Origin: Marinobacter litoralis
GTDB taxonomy: Bacteria > Pseudomonadota > Gammaproteobacteria > Pseudomonadales > Oleiphilaceae
DNA: 64,000 bases
Assembly: GCF_016427555.1 (NCBI RefSeq)
Contig: NZ_JAELVS010000005.1
Location: 167,902 to 231,901, forward strand
Reading direction: 5' to 3'
In this document: positions 1 to 8,522 of the stretch, one piece after another
Layout: each line of letters begins with the position of its first letter
Numbering within the stretch: the first letter of the stretch is position 1
The notes under the pieces: generated by a model
The model's database searches: none
The model's input: only the letters and a program-made list of their open reading frames with translations
What the model was told of the DNA's origin: nothing
Program-made: the position numbers and the translations under genes

Positions 1-431
1 GCATACGCCTTGGCAATTTGCTGCAAGCGCTGGCCGCGGAAAATCTGCCGCCGGCGGATTCAATCTTGCTGAGCATGGGCGTAAACGATACCACCGGCTT
101 TACCACCCGGGCCCAATTTCGCCAACATCTGAAAACGTTGCGCCATGCCGTCTCGGCTCTATCTCAGGCGCCGATAACTCTGCTCAGTGTGCCGCCCATG
201 GAAAAATTCACCGCGCTGCCCTCCCCTTTACGTCACGTTATGGGTTGGAGAGCGCGACAGCTGGATCGCATTTATCAAAAACTGGCCGCACAAGCTCCCA
301 ACGACTTTCGCTATCTGAATTACCCGACGGTCGAAGATCCAACCCTGTTAGCCAGCGATGGCTATCACCCAAGCCAACGCGGTTATCAGTTCATTGCTGA
401 AGCACTGGCGGAGCAAGACTGGGGGCTTTGA
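1..431 (+). CDS. SGNH/GDSL-family hydrolase, 3' part
   Basis: The reading frame is open from the left edge, so this is the C-terminal part of a longer gene; the TTG at 18 is internal, because the frame continues upstream with residues IRLGN. Two SGNH signatures are visible: the block III GxND motif in SMGVNDTTG and the block V catalytic Asp-His in SDGYHPSQRGYQ near the C-terminus. The nucleophile Ser block lies outside the window. Such enzymes hydrolyse esters or lipids; the substrate cannot be told from sequence. It ends 108 bp before the AtoE-like carrier on the same strand. Family call is firm, function is not. Confidence 0.8.
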   Translation, partial: IRLGNLLQALAAENLPPADSILLSMGVNDTTGFTTRAQFRQHLKTLRHAVSALSQAPITLLSVPPMEKFTALPSPLRHVMGWRARQLDRIYQKLAAQAPNDFRYLNYPTVEDPTLLASDGYHPSQRGYQFIAEALAEQDWGL

Positions 432-538
432 CCCCCGCTTTTAAAACCGGCGCATACGACATTGGCCTTTGGTCGACAATACGTTCTCCAGATTGCTTGC
501 TACCATAGCAAAGTAAAAAAATAACAAAGGAGAACAGT

Positions 539-1846
539 ATGTTAGAGCGCGCATCCAAACCCATGGTAAGTCTGGTAGAGAAGTACCTTCCAGACCCTTA
601 CCTGTTCGTGATTATCCTCACCCTGCTCACGTTCATTTCCGCCATCGTCTTCGAGGGCCATGGCCCCATGGCAGTGGTTGAAATGTGGGGCAATAGCTTC
701 TGGAACCTGCTGACGTTTTCCATGCAGATGCTGCTGGTGCTGGTTACCGGCTTCATGATGGCCAGTACGCCTCTGGTTCGCGGGATACTGAACCGCATTG
801 CCAGCCTGGCGAAAACCCCCGGGCAAGCCATCGTTCTGGTGACCTTCATTGCCTTGGTGGCAAGCTGGATCAACTGGGGCTTTGGCCTTGTGGTGGGTGC
901 ACTGTTTGCGAAAGCGCTGGCTCGCCAGATCCGGGTTCACTACCCTCTGCTGGTGGCCAGTGCATATTCCGGCTTCATCGTATGGCACGGTGGCCTGGCT
1001 GGCTCGATCCCGCTGACCATCGCCACAGACGGCCATTTCAGCGCAAGTGCCATCGGCATCATCGATACCAGCGAAACCATCTTCGCGTTCTTCAACCTGG
1101 CCATCGTTGTTGCGCTGTTTATCGTGGTACCACTGGTGAATCGCCTGATGCTGCCGGCAGAGAGCGACAGCATTTATGTGGACCCCAAACTGCTGGATGA
1201 CGAGCCCGACACTGCAGTGGTCATCAACCGCCCCGCCGACCATCTGGAGAACAGCCGGATACTGGCGTGGTTGATCGGCTTCAGCGGCCTGGCCTTCATC
1301 TTTCAGTATTTTCTGGATAATGGCGGCCTGAACCTGAACATTGTGAACTTCATGTTCCTGTTCATTGCGATCATCCTGCACCAGACACCAAAACGCTTGC
1401 TGGCAAGCCTGAATGAAGGTGTTAAAGGCGGAGCCGGTATTGTTATCCAGTTCCCCTTCTATGCCGGCATCATGGGTGTAATGACAGCATCCGGCCTGGC
1501 GGCCAGCATTTCTGCAGGATTTGTATCCTTCGCATCGGCCGAGAGCCTGCCGTTCTGGAGCTTTATCAGTGCAGGGCTGGTGAACATCTTCGTACCATCC
1601 GGCGGCGGCCAGTGGGCCGTACAAGCGCCGGTGATGCTGCCGGTTGCTCAGGAACTCGGCGTGGAGATTCCCAGAGTCGCTATGGCAGTAGCCTGGGGCG
1701 ATGCCTGGACCAACCTGCTGCAACCCTTCTGGGCACTGCCGGTTCTGGCCATTGCCGGGCTAAAAGCCAAAGACATCATGGGCTACTGCCTGATGCTGTT
1801 GATCATTACCGGGGTCATCATCAGTGCCGGTCTGACCTGGCTCTGA
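539..1846 (+). CDS. atoE: Short-chain fatty acid carrier, AtoE family
   Basis: 435-residue polytopic inner-membrane protein with the typical AtoE/TIGR00366 look: N-terminal LVEKYLPDPYLFVIILTLLT segment, about ten hydrophobic stretches, and the conserved FVPSGGGQWAVQAPV motif at about residues 350-365. The family imports short-chain fatty acids such as acetoacetate or butyrate. The ATG at 539 has a good Shine-Dalgarno sequence (AAAGGAGAA). A strong inverted repeat follows the stop, so it looks monocistronic. No ato CoA-transferase genes lie next to it, so the physiological substrate is inferred from family only. Confidence 0.9.
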   Translation: MLERASKPMVSLVEKYLPDPYLFVIILTLLTFISAIVFEGHGPMAVVEMWGNSFWNLLTFSMQMLLVLVTGFMMASTPLVRGILNRIASLAKTPGQAIVLVTFIALVASWINWGFGLVVGALFAKALARQIRVHYPLLVASAYSGFIVWHGGLAGSIPLTIATDGHFSASAIGIIDTSETIFAFFNLAIVVALFIVVPLVNRLMLPAESDSIYVDPKLLDDEPDTAVVINRPADHLENSRILAWLIGFSGLAFIFQYFLDNGGLNLNIVNFMFLFIAIILHQTPKRLLASLNEGVKGGAGIVIQFPFYAGIMGVMTASGLAASISAGFVSFASAESLPFWSFISAGLVNIFVPSGGGQWAVQAPVMLPVAQELGVEIPRVAMAVAWGDAWTNLLQPFWALPVLAIAGLKAKDIMGYCLMLLIITGVIISAGLTWL

Positions 1847-1862
1847 CAGGCCTTGCGCATAC

Positions 1863-1892
1863 AAAAACCGGGAGCCGTGGCTCCCGGTTTTT
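1863..1892. terminator. Bidirectional intrinsic terminator after atoE
   Basis: A perfect 14-bp inverted repeat, AAAAACCGGGAGCC / GGCTCCCGGTTTTT, is separated by two bases, and a T-rich tail follows on the plus strand. The A-run at the left side gives a U-tract for transcripts coming from the minus strand, so it can also stop transcription from the binding-protein gene that ends at 1968. Confidence 0.9.
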
Positions 1893-1967
1893 GTTTTCCA
1901 GCTACAGACAATGACCGCGAGTCTGTCCAAATACGCCCGCAACCAATTAGCCCTGGCAGGCTGTTGA

Positions 1968-2717
1968 TCATCTGTGTGAATTGTCCGATTGAACAGAAAT
2001 CCGCCGGTCCGGCGGTGGCAGCGTGGGCAACATGGCCTCAACGTCGATCTTGTGGGATTCGAAGAAAGCTTCAGCAGCGTCAATCAGAGCTTCTTCGGTT
2101 TTCAGGATACCCAGATAGACTGGCCATTCTGCATCGACCAAATCCGTGGTGTAGGTTGTCGCGTCGAAATTTCCCTGCAGCGCCAGAAACCGGAACTCCA
2201 TTTCATTCATCACAACGTAATCACAACGTTTGAGCAGAAACATGCGGAGCATATGCTGGACATTGTTTGCATTAAGGCGCACCAGGTCGGTACCAATCCT
2301 TCGGTCTAGTTGGTCACTGTAGACAAACCATTTCCGCAGACAAATGCGCCCCTGAAGATCATCGAATGAATTTGGCTGCAGGCCGGGTTGCGCGTACACA
2401 CGGTCACGCCAGGTTAACACTGGCCCAACGGCGTGCATTCGTTCGGGCGCTGGCATCCATCGTGGGTTAGCGAAAACAGCATTGGCAAGCCCTTGCTCCA
2501 AGGCCCAGGCTTGGCGTTTACGGGCCATCACACGAAATTCGGCCGGAATGCCCGTCTCTGAGGCAAATTCGTTCATCGCCTCAACAAAAATGCCTTTGTT
2601 TAGATCTTTACCATAGTAATACGGCAGAAAACCATCGTCTGCGCCCATAATCCGTAGCGATTGGGACGCTGCTGAAAGGGTCCACAAAGCTAACATGATC
2701 ATCAAGCCTATTCTCAT
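1968..2717 (-). CDS. Periplasmic solute-binding-like protein (PBP2/SBP_bac_3 type)
   Basis: 249 residues with a Sec signal peptide (MRIGLMIMLALWTLSAASQS, cleavage expected after about residue 19). The mature part resembles short type II periplasmic binding proteins of the amino-acid/transporter-associated class: a first beta-strand LRIMGADDGFLPYYY, then a GIFVEAMNEF segment, then a swivel region. No permease or ATPase genes are adjacent, which is common for this orphan subfamily. The ligand is unknown. It lies just beyond the last recognisable cassette of the array and has no attC-like site of its own. Confidence 0.65.
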   Translation of the reverse strand: MRIGLMIMLALWTLSAASQSLRIMGADDGFLPYYYGKDLNKGIFVEAMNEFASETGIPAEFRVMARKRQAWALEQGLANAVFANPRWMPAPERMHAVGPVLTWRDRVYAQPGLQPNSFDDLQGRICLRKWFVYSDQLDRRIGTDLVRLNANNVQHMLRMFLLKRCDYVVMNEMEFRFLALQGNFDATTYTTDLVDAEWPVYLGILKTEEALIDAAEAFFESHKIDVEAMLPTLPPPDRRISVQSDNSHR

Positions 2718-2800
2718 TGCCCCCCCGTCAATGATGCAGCGCAGGCACGTTCACCAACAGCCACTGGTTATAGGATGGTAGCTCAATCTGGCAGTCACCC

Positions 2801-3148
2801 CTATTGGTCCACTATTATCTCAAAGCCGCCGTAAATCAACCGGCGTCCATCAAATGGCATGGGGTTATCCTGCATTCTCGAGTCTTCTTGAAGTGCTTTC
2901 ATGCCAGCATCCCTGACTTGTCTTGAGGGCCAGGTTACCCAAGAAAAAACCACGGTTTCGTCCTCACGGCATTGAACTGCTTTGGGAAACGAAGTCTGCT
3001 CTCCTGGCGGTATGTCATCACCCCAGCATTCGACCAATCGGATTGCGCCATGTTCTTTAAATAGCCGCGCCGCCTCCGTTGCGTGACGGATGTACTCATC
3101 TTTATTATTCGTGGGCACTGCGGCAACGAAGCCGTCTACATACTCCAT
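2801..3148 (-). CDS. DUF1428 family protein (YbaA-like)
   Basis: 115 residues from the ATG at 3148, chosen because AGGAGAA precedes it and because the family begins MEYVDGFV. A longer frame to 3217 would run through the upstream attC-like site. The conserved pattern YVDGFVAAVPTNN, LVECWGDD, FSWVTWPS and MPFDGRRLIYGGFE identifies DUF1428, a small dimeric alpha/beta-barrel family of unknown function. It is the last recognisable unit of the cassette array. A promoterless position close behind an attC-like site fits a cassette gene. Confidence 0.85.
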   Translation of the reverse strand: MEYVDGFVAAVPTNNKDEYIRHATEAARLFKEHGAIRLVECWGDDIPPGEQTSFPKAVQCREDETVVFSWVTWPSRQVRDAGMKALQEDSRMQDNPMPFDGRRLIYGGFEIIVDQ

Positions 3149-3179
3149 TGTTGTTCTCCTTTTTGCCTCATACCACCAA

Positions 3180-3253
3180 GCTAAGCGGCCGCCCGACAGG
3201 GGCATCCGGTGGAGCACCCGCTGGCCGGAACGAATTTGAATGCCTTGTTAATT
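3180..3253 (-). repeat. Candidate attC site of the GNAT cassette (degenerate)
   Basis: On the minus strand the core AATTAAC overlaps the GNAT stop codon. It is followed by AAGGC, an imperfect GC-rich inverted repeat (CCGGCC ... GGCCGC) and a degenerate right core, GCTTAGC, about 74 bp away. Core, size and position at a stop codon fit an attC site. The right core departs from GTTRRRY, so the site is probably decayed. Confidence 0.5.
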
Positions 3254-3664
3254 GCCAATGCTTACTCCCGCATCCAGAACCCAGCAGCGATCATTGTGCG
3301 TGTAACCAAGTTGACCATAGTACGAATTGGCTGCCGGTGCTGCGATGAGTATCAATTTGCAGAGCGGCCCCAGTTGTTCCTGGGTCAGCGACTGTAATCG
3401 TTTGCCTATTCCTGATCGTTGATAGCTCTGATGAACGGCCAAATCTGACAGGTAGCAGGCATAGTGAAAATCCGTGACGCTACGAGCGATACCGACCAGC
3501 AAATCATCATCCCAAGCGCTCACAATGAGATTGGAATTTGAAACTACCCCCTCCATACAATCTCGGTCGTGGGTTGGGCGGCGCTCTCCGAGGGTAGAAC
3601 TCTTCAGCAAACCGATAAACTGGTCAGTGGTTATGGGGTGATTTACCTTGAAAGTAATGGCCAC
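3248..3664 (-). CDS. GNAT family N-acetyltransferase
   Basis: 138 residues. The acetyl-CoA pyrophosphate-binding motif A is clear (LAVHQSYQRSGIGKRLQ, Q/RxxGxG/A). Motif B, with a Tyr-Tyr-Gly (NSYYGQLGY), follows near residue 120. The acceptor substrate is unknown; small GNAT proteins are among the commonest integron cassette cargo. The ATG at 3664 sits about 20 bp inside the preceding attC-like right core, the usual cassette spacing, and the stop codon is embedded in the next attC-like core. Confidence 0.85.
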   Translation of the reverse strand: MAITFKVNHPITTDQFIGLLKSSTLGERRPTHDRDCMEGVVSNSNLIVSAWDDDLLVGIARSVTDFHYACYLSDLAVHQSYQRSGIGKRLQSLTQEQLGPLCKLILIAAPAANSYYGQLGYTHNDRCWVLDAGVSIGN

Positions 3665-3677
3665 AGCTATCCTTGGG

Positions 3678-3749
3678 AATTAACGCCGGTGGTAATGGTC
3701 GGCAACGAATCGCAGCGTAGTTGGCGTTCCGTTGACGACTTGGTTATGC
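3678..3749 (-). repeat. attC-like recombination site of the PPOX-fold cassette
   Basis: On the minus strand it starts with GCATAAC, which contains the stop codon of the upstream gene, and ends with GTTAATT 72 bp later. Both ends are one base from the RYYYAAC and GTTRRRY cores. Internal complementary segments such as GAACGCC and GGCGTT allow an imperfect hairpin. Its placement between a stop codon and a start codon 20 bp further is typical of a gene cassette junction. Confidence 0.65.
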
Positions 3750-4244
3750 ATGTTCCGGCCACATCCCATCCATCATCACTGGGTAGGTGATTGGCTTGTA
3801 ATGGGTAACCTCAATATCTCTGACGTGGGTGAAATCACTCCAGAGCAACCTCGCCCCCTTCATCCACTGAGATGGCTTAACCCGTTTTACTATCTTCTCG
3901 ATTTCTTCGGGCGTGGCCTCACGCATTCGTCCGACCTTGCCGTAAAGTCTCACGCCCGGCGGAGCAACAAAGCGGCCTTTTAGCAGAGACCTTAGCCAAA
4001 AGAATCGACCGGCGTTGACCGCCATGATGCAAACGTTCGGATTCTGATCGATGTTTTTACCCAAAGCCTCTGCGTAGTGATCAAAAAAGTATCCGCTCTG
4101 ATCATCGCGAAGGAAAACAGTGCCAACTGGCGTGATGTGGGGCGTGCCGTCGGGGTTTATGGTTGCGATCGAGCAGTAAACAGTAGAAGCTTGGCCTTGC
4201 TCTAAAACTGACTTTACCTTCTTCCAATCATCCTTGATGTTCAT
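3744..4244 (-). CDS. Pyridoxamine 5'-phosphate oxidase-fold (FMN-binding split barrel) protein
   Basis: 166 residues from the ATG at 4244, which is preceded by GGAGAAACT; longer frames would begin inside the neighbouring insertion element. The fold signature is seen in YCSIATINPDGTPHITPVGTV, then FFDHYAEALGKNIDQNPNVCIMAV and VRLYGKVGRM. The family binds FMN or related flavins and acts as a redox or deazaflavin-type enzyme; the reaction is not predictable. Only 22 bp separate the start codon from the IS1182 element, so any promoter formerly upstream is now displaced. The stop codon lies in an attC core. Confidence 0.8.
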   Translation of the reverse strand: MNIKDDWKKVKSVLEQGQASTVYCSIATINPDGTPHITPVGTVFLRDDQSGYFFDHYAEALGKNIDQNPNVCIMAVNAGRFFWLRSLLKGRFVAPPGVRLYGKVGRMREATPEEIEKIVKRVKPSQWMKGARLLWSDFTHVRDIEVTHYKPITYPVMMDGMWPEHA

Positions 4245-4266
4245 AGTTTCTCCATTCGTGTATAAC

Positions 4267-5723
4267 GAGGCTGTAGAAAAACCCAAAAATAAGCGAGCAT
4301 TCCACCGCCTACGATCTCGTTTGTTTAAGCCGGTCAATTCGCCCAGCAACTTCCAGTTTCCGGATTGATTGCCCTTTGTAGACCTCAATCCCGCTATTTC
4401 TGTGTTCAGACGCTCGTAGCCTTGTGCCCAAGGGCATTTCTGGGCGCATTGCCTCCCCCCGATCACGCAGCCATCTGCCCATAATTCGCCAGCTTTTCAA
4501 TATTGTGCACCAAGCAATACAGCTGCCTTTGCCCCTGCACTTTTCGCTTTCCACGCAGGCTAAAACAGTTCAGGCGTTTGGTTGTGCCAATGTTGCCGAA
4601 CACCGGTTCCAACACCGACATGCAGCGGCTGTAGATTTCTTTGCCTTGCGGGCTATCTACCCGATGCTTCATCCAATCCGTGTAGGTGGGCCCACGATTT
4701 CGCTCCAGTGCAAACGTCACCTGCCTGCCGCTGCCTTTTCGGTGATCGGCCGAGGCGGGGTTTTGCATGCATTGGCGTTTCTTGGGGCAGTTTCGACACT
4801 GAAGCAGACGGCCCTTGAAGTGTGCTCGGGAGACACCGTTCCCATCCGTACGGGTCGCTTCATAATGAAGCTCTTGCCCGGCAGGACAAATACAGGACAG
4901 ATTGACCGGATCGAACTGGAATTCACTGGCGGGAATAATGGTTTTCCAACCGGTTTTGGGCAGATTCTGATGCCGTTTCCCTTGGCCCATCCTTGGGCTG
5001 CTCGTCTTTAGGAATCGGTCTACTTTGGTCATCGCTTCGTCCAGCGATAGGATGGTTTTCGCACGGCGAATGTCCCTATCCAGTTCGGCTTCGGTTTCCG
5101 CCTCATCCCGTTGGTGGTGTTCACGCAGATGATGTCGAATCAACCGCTTCAGCTTGTCGCGTTTTTCACCCAGCTCTTTAAAGGTGCCCGACCATTCTTT
5201 CGCGGCGTTCGAGGACATTTTGCAGCCGTCGATGGCAAACAGTTCGTTGCCCAGCAAGCCTTGCTCGTGACACACCAGCAACACCTGTTCGAACAACTCT
5301 TCGATTTCCTCAGCGTGGCTGCTAACAAACTTGGCCAAGGTAGTGAAGTGCGGAACGGTGTCGCAGGACAGCGCTTTAAATATGATGTTGGTTTCGCAGC
5401 ACCACTGAATTTCGCGGCTAGAGGTGATGCCTTTCGAATAGGCGAACAGGATGATCTTTAGAAGAATAGCGGGATCGTAAGCAATGCGGCCGGTGTCGTC
5501 GTTGCGGTATTTGGGATGAAACACCGACAGATCCAACTTGTGCTCAATCAGATAATGAACGGCGTGTTCAAAGGTGCCCGGCTGTAGCTGCTCTTGGTAA
5601 TTGATCACGACCATCGCATCCTGGTCGTAGTTGTAGTGCATGAAACGAGGCATCCCGACGACTCCTTGTCTGTTTGCTAAATGCTACCAAAACCAGTCCG
5701 ATTTAGGGTTTTTCTACAGCCTC
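4267..5723 (-). mobile_element. IS1182-family insertion sequence, decayed, inserted in an attC core
   Basis: The 1,457-bp element is bounded by a perfect 18-bp terminal inverted repeat, GAGGCTGTAGAAAAACCC at 4267-4284 and its complement at 5706-5723. The trinucleotide AAC flanks both ends (4264-4266 and 5724-5726), compatible with a 3-bp target duplication. It contains one transposase gene with an apparent internal deletion. Removing the element and one AAC rebuilds an attC right core, GTTATAC, joining the HNH gene cassette to the next cassette. Confidence 0.85.
4463..5653 (-). pseudogene. IS1182-family transposase with internal deletion
   Basis: The 396-residue frame is recognisable as an IS1182 DDE transposase. 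It has the N-terminal DUF772-like region (YDPAILLKIILFAYSKGITSSREI), the first catalytic Asp in FAIDGCKMSSNAAKEWSG, and the C-terminal zinc-like CRNCPKKRQC and RCMSVLEPVFGNI blocks. Family members usually run to about 450-550 residues. Here SPRMGQGK joins directly to RHQNLPKTGWK, and the central segment expected to carry the second Asp is absent, although the reading frame is kept. The deletion may have occurred between two GKR-coding repeats (inference). Transposition from this copy is therefore unlikely. Confidence 0.75.
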
Positions 5724-5797
5724 AACGCCCGGCTCACGCGCCGGTTTGGAGCCGCCAAGCGGCGGAAAATCGGTCGCTGTGCAGCCGATTGTTATGG
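5724..5797 (-). repeat. attC-like recombination site of the Septu-like cassette
   Basis: Read on the minus strand, CCATAAC overlaps the stop codon of the HNH gene. It is followed by AATCGG...CCGATT, a central CCGCCGCTTGGCGG hairpin, and CCGGCGCGTGAGCCGG leading to GCGTT. The last bases of the right core have been displaced to 4260-4266 by the IS1182 insertion. Arrangement and sequence style are close to attC sites of environmental gammaproteobacterial cassettes. Confidence 0.75.
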
Positions 5798-6880
5798 CCT
5801 GCTTCGAGCTAACTGGAGTGCTTTTTCCCTTCGAATCACTCCTGAGCCTGCACACAAACGACATCCTGGACGGCCATCACACTCTGGGCACTTTAACCTC
5901 TGATAATCAGAGACATTGATTTCCATATGACCTGAAACAATCCCATTTCCATTACAGCATGGACAAAAATAATTGACGAATACACCTTCACCCTCACAAA
6001 CTGGACATACTTTGGTTGCTTGGTTTTGACTTTTTTTCGACACCATATAATGTTCATGGAGCGCTTGATAGAATGCAGTCTGCCACGAATTTTTATGTAC
6101 ACGAAAATGAGAGTCAGCTTCATCTGAGAGTAGATCAATCAATGCTTGAGCTCCATTCTTTCGTTCAAACTCAGTTAGCAGATACCTCTTATTCGCGAGC
6201 TCGTCGGCGGCTTCAATTGAGAACCTATTAGCCAGGTTAAAGTCCTCGAAATGCGAATGGACGCGTTTTTTTAATGTTTCATCCCAATCTTCGGGTGCGC
6301 GAACAAAAAACCTGACTATCTCAGGATATGTTGACTCAACATCAGCGAAAATCCATTGTTCACTAATAACAGAACTATTATCGAAATAGGGATGCAAACT
6401 TTGTTTTTCAGCAACGGTAGAAATATTGGCTTTTTTTCCAGTGTTGCAATCTTTGCAAGAAGGCACAAGGTTTTGTGGAACAACCGAAAGAGTTGGATAC
6501 CTACTTTTCGGCAAGTAATGATCTAAAGTCGAGGCATTCCCAATCCCACAAAATGGACACCTACCGTGTGGTGCTCTAGATAACAAGGAGTCATATATTT
6601 TTCTTGCAGGCTTCGCCCTGCCTACCATATGAACGCTATAAACATCTTTTAGTTCTTGTTTATTCACCGCGCCTATGACTATTTCTTCGTTTTTGCAGTC
6701 ATTGGATGGAAGGCTATACAGTGTATTTTCAATACCATTCTTCCAATATTGATATGCAGCGGCAGCGACAACATCAGAAACGGCACTGAGACGACAGCGC
6801 AAACGTTTATCTGAAATGCTGTTTATGCATAACTCATAAACTTCTTTGGGGTCCTCATTGGGGGCGGAGATACTTCTCAT
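5792..6880 (-). CDS. Septu-like HNH endonuclease (PtuB-like) with DnaJ-like zinc-finger tail
   Basis: 362 residues. A Zn-coordinated HNH nuclease core is visible: CPFCG at 108-112, catalytic DH at 120-121 in STLDHYLPKSRYPTLS, NLVPSCKDCNTGKK at 137-150. The C-terminal tail carries four CxxCxGxG-like motifs near 292-299, 306-313, 331-338 and 340-347, as in the DnaJ zinc domain; this is not a standard part of PtuB. The start overlaps the end of the ATPase gene by 4 bp, so the two are translationally coupled. In Septu the HNH protein acts with the ATPase against phage. The stop codon lies in an attC core, so both genes appear to form one mobile cassette. Confidence 0.8.
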   Translation of the reverse strand: MRSISAPNEDPKEVYELCINSISDKRLRCRLSAVSDVVAAAAYQYWKNGIENTLYSLPSNDCKNEEIVIGAVNKQELKDVYSVHMVGRAKPARKIYDSLLSRAPHGRCPFCGIGNASTLDHYLPKSRYPTLSVVPQNLVPSCKDCNTGKKANISTVAEKQSLHPYFDNSSVISEQWIFADVESTYPEIVRFFVRAPEDWDETLKKRVHSHFEDFNLANRFSIEAADELANKRYLLTEFERKNGAQALIDLLSDEADSHFRVHKNSWQTAFYQALHEHYMVSKKSQNQATKVCPVCEGEGVFVNYFCPCCNGNGIVSGHMEINVSDYQRLKCPECDGRPGCRLCAGSGVIRREKALQLARSRP

Positions 6881-8463
6881 TCTCCGCCCCTCGCCTGCAT
6901 TATCTTATTAGTTACCATCGATCTCAGTATCGCCTTACCTTCAAAACCTAGTTGGTTTTGGTATTCCTGCTCAATTTCTTCGTAACTCTTACCCTCATTC
7001 ACTGAGCTTTCCAGTAGGTCATGAAAGCCGGATTTGGATACCTCTAACCCAAACACTTCTCGCGTCAAAACGCCTACATTCTCAGCAAAGGTTTCATTTT
7101 CCGGCCTTTCTACTTTGGAAATCAATCGAGTTCTTCTTAGAATAGACACACATGACTTAGGAACCTCCTGCAATACAACTGGCGAATGCGTGGCGATAAT
7201 TGCAACACCATTACGATTAACAAGTAAGTCCGACAACGCTCTTGTGAACGCGGAAAGTAGTGGTGGATGAAGATGGCTTTCTGGCTCATCAAGGAGGATT
7301 AAGGTTTTTTCTTCAACAGTTTCAACGAGCTTTGTTACAGATAGTAGGACAACCGCATGTCCTGAGCTCATCCTCTCAAATAGTGCGGACGCCTTTTCAG
7401 AAAATTGTCTTTTAGAATCGGAAAAATCATTAGCGTACACATTAACGAGTTGACATAGATCCATTTCAGCAAAATTAGAGTCTGATTCTAGCTTCCTAAC
7501 AGCTTTAACCCACCTATTACTTTTGGATGTCAATGAAAGACAGAGATTTAAACTCTCAGTAAAATCTCGACATAGATCGATTTTATCTTTTAGAACCCAT
7601 TGATTCAGATCGTTCTCAGGCACACGCTTTTTCAAGCCAACATAGTAATATCGCATCCCTGCAGTTGCATCAGGTTGATCATCAGGTGGAGTAAAGGGAT
7701 CAAATGCACTGAAAGATACAGAGACTATCCCGGCAAAATAATTATTTTGGAGTGCGGAAGCCCCCCCCCATATGGAGTTAGTGGCAAAATAGCCGGTCTC
7801 CTCTACCGCACCTCTGTGAGGGAGAAGTGCATCAACCATGTTGTTCAAAAGGGTTGTTTTCCCAACACCGTTTCGGCCAATCAATATGTGAATATTCGAA
7901 GACGGCTTGGCGTTTGGCTCTACTTGAAATTCAACCTTAATTCCGGAGTAGTAATCATTGGCAGCCTTTTCATAAAAGAAGTCATAGTCTGTGAGAGGTG
8001 CTTCTCCGCGCAAGATGCGTCGAAACTGCTGCTCGATAGTGGAGCGATTAACATTCCTCATTAATGAAGTATTAAAAGCCCCTTCATTTTCAGCTATCGC
8101 CAAACGGTCAGGATTATGAGCAACGTCCCCTAGCGCCATCAGCACACTGTTTACCATCTCAAATGAAAGGAAATCTAAAAGATTTCTATAATAGTCGGGG
8201 TCCTGCCCCAACGAATAGAATTTTTCCTGCAATACATTGAAATTGTGCGGAATGTGTTCTTCAGTCCAGCCTCCAACTTGGCCGGTAAAACCTATTTTTA
8301 CGCTACCGATTGAGTGCTTATTGCCTTCTCCATCAAAAATGGTAAGGCTAAATAGCGTCTTATATCCAAAATCATCCCAGTTATCAGCTTGTAGATAGGC
8401 AGTATTACGAGCTTGATTAGGAACGTACCCGCCCCTGGCCAGTTTTTGAAATGATATAGACAC
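6877..8463 (-). CDS. Septu-like AAA/ABC-type ATPase (PtuA-like)
   Basis: 528 residues, from the GTG at 8463 with AAGGG upstream. Walker A is GRNGVGKT at 196-203, an ABC-like signature MSSGHA lies at 365-370, Walker B plus catalytic Glu is LILLDEPESHLHP at 388-400, and the switch His is in IIATHSP at 422-428. This is the OLD/RecF-like ATPase arrangement of PtuA. The N-terminal 180 residues show no motif I recognise. Together with the downstream HNH gene it matches the two-gene Septu anti-phage system. The activity claim rests on family resemblance; the exact Septu subtype cannot be set from sequence alone. Confidence 0.8.
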   Translation of the reverse strand: MSISFQKLARGGYVPNQARNTAYLQADNWDDFGYKTLFSLTIFDGEGNKHSIGSVKIGFTGQVGGWTEEHIPHNFNVLQEKFYSLGQDPDYYRNLLDFLSFEMVNSVLMALGDVAHNPDRLAIAENEGAFNTSLMRNVNRSTIEQQFRRILRGEAPLTDYDFFYEKAANDYYSGIKVEFQVEPNAKPSSNIHILIGRNGVGKTTLLNNMVDALLPHRGAVEETGYFATNSIWGGASALQNNYFAGIVSVSFSAFDPFTPPDDQPDATAGMRYYYVGLKKRVPENDLNQWVLKDKIDLCRDFTESLNLCLSLTSKSNRWVKAVRKLESDSNFAEMDLCQLVNVYANDFSDSKRQFSEKASALFERMSSGHAVVLLSVTKLVETVEEKTLILLDEPESHLHPPLLSAFTRALSDLLVNRNGVAIIATHSPVVLQEVPKSCVSILRRTRLISKVERPENETFAENVGVLTREVFGLEVSKSGFHDLLESSVNEGKSYEEIEQEYQNQLGFEGKAILRSMVTNKIMQARGGE

Positions 8464-8522
8464 TTAAAATTACCCTTTTCTCAATATTCGAAGGACGTAC
8501 AAGAATGCTAATCAGTCTTAGG

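Noticed and set aside
542..1723. Long open frame (393 codons) antisense to atoE
   Set aside because: The plus-strand frame is a clear AtoE protein; the antisense frame is Cys/His/Gln-rich without any recognisable motif and is a by-product of codon bias.
2718..2800. Further attC site after the DUF1428 gene
   Set aside because: I looked for RYYYAAC/GTTRRRY cores near the stop codon; the CTATAAC present has no partner core at a fitting distance.
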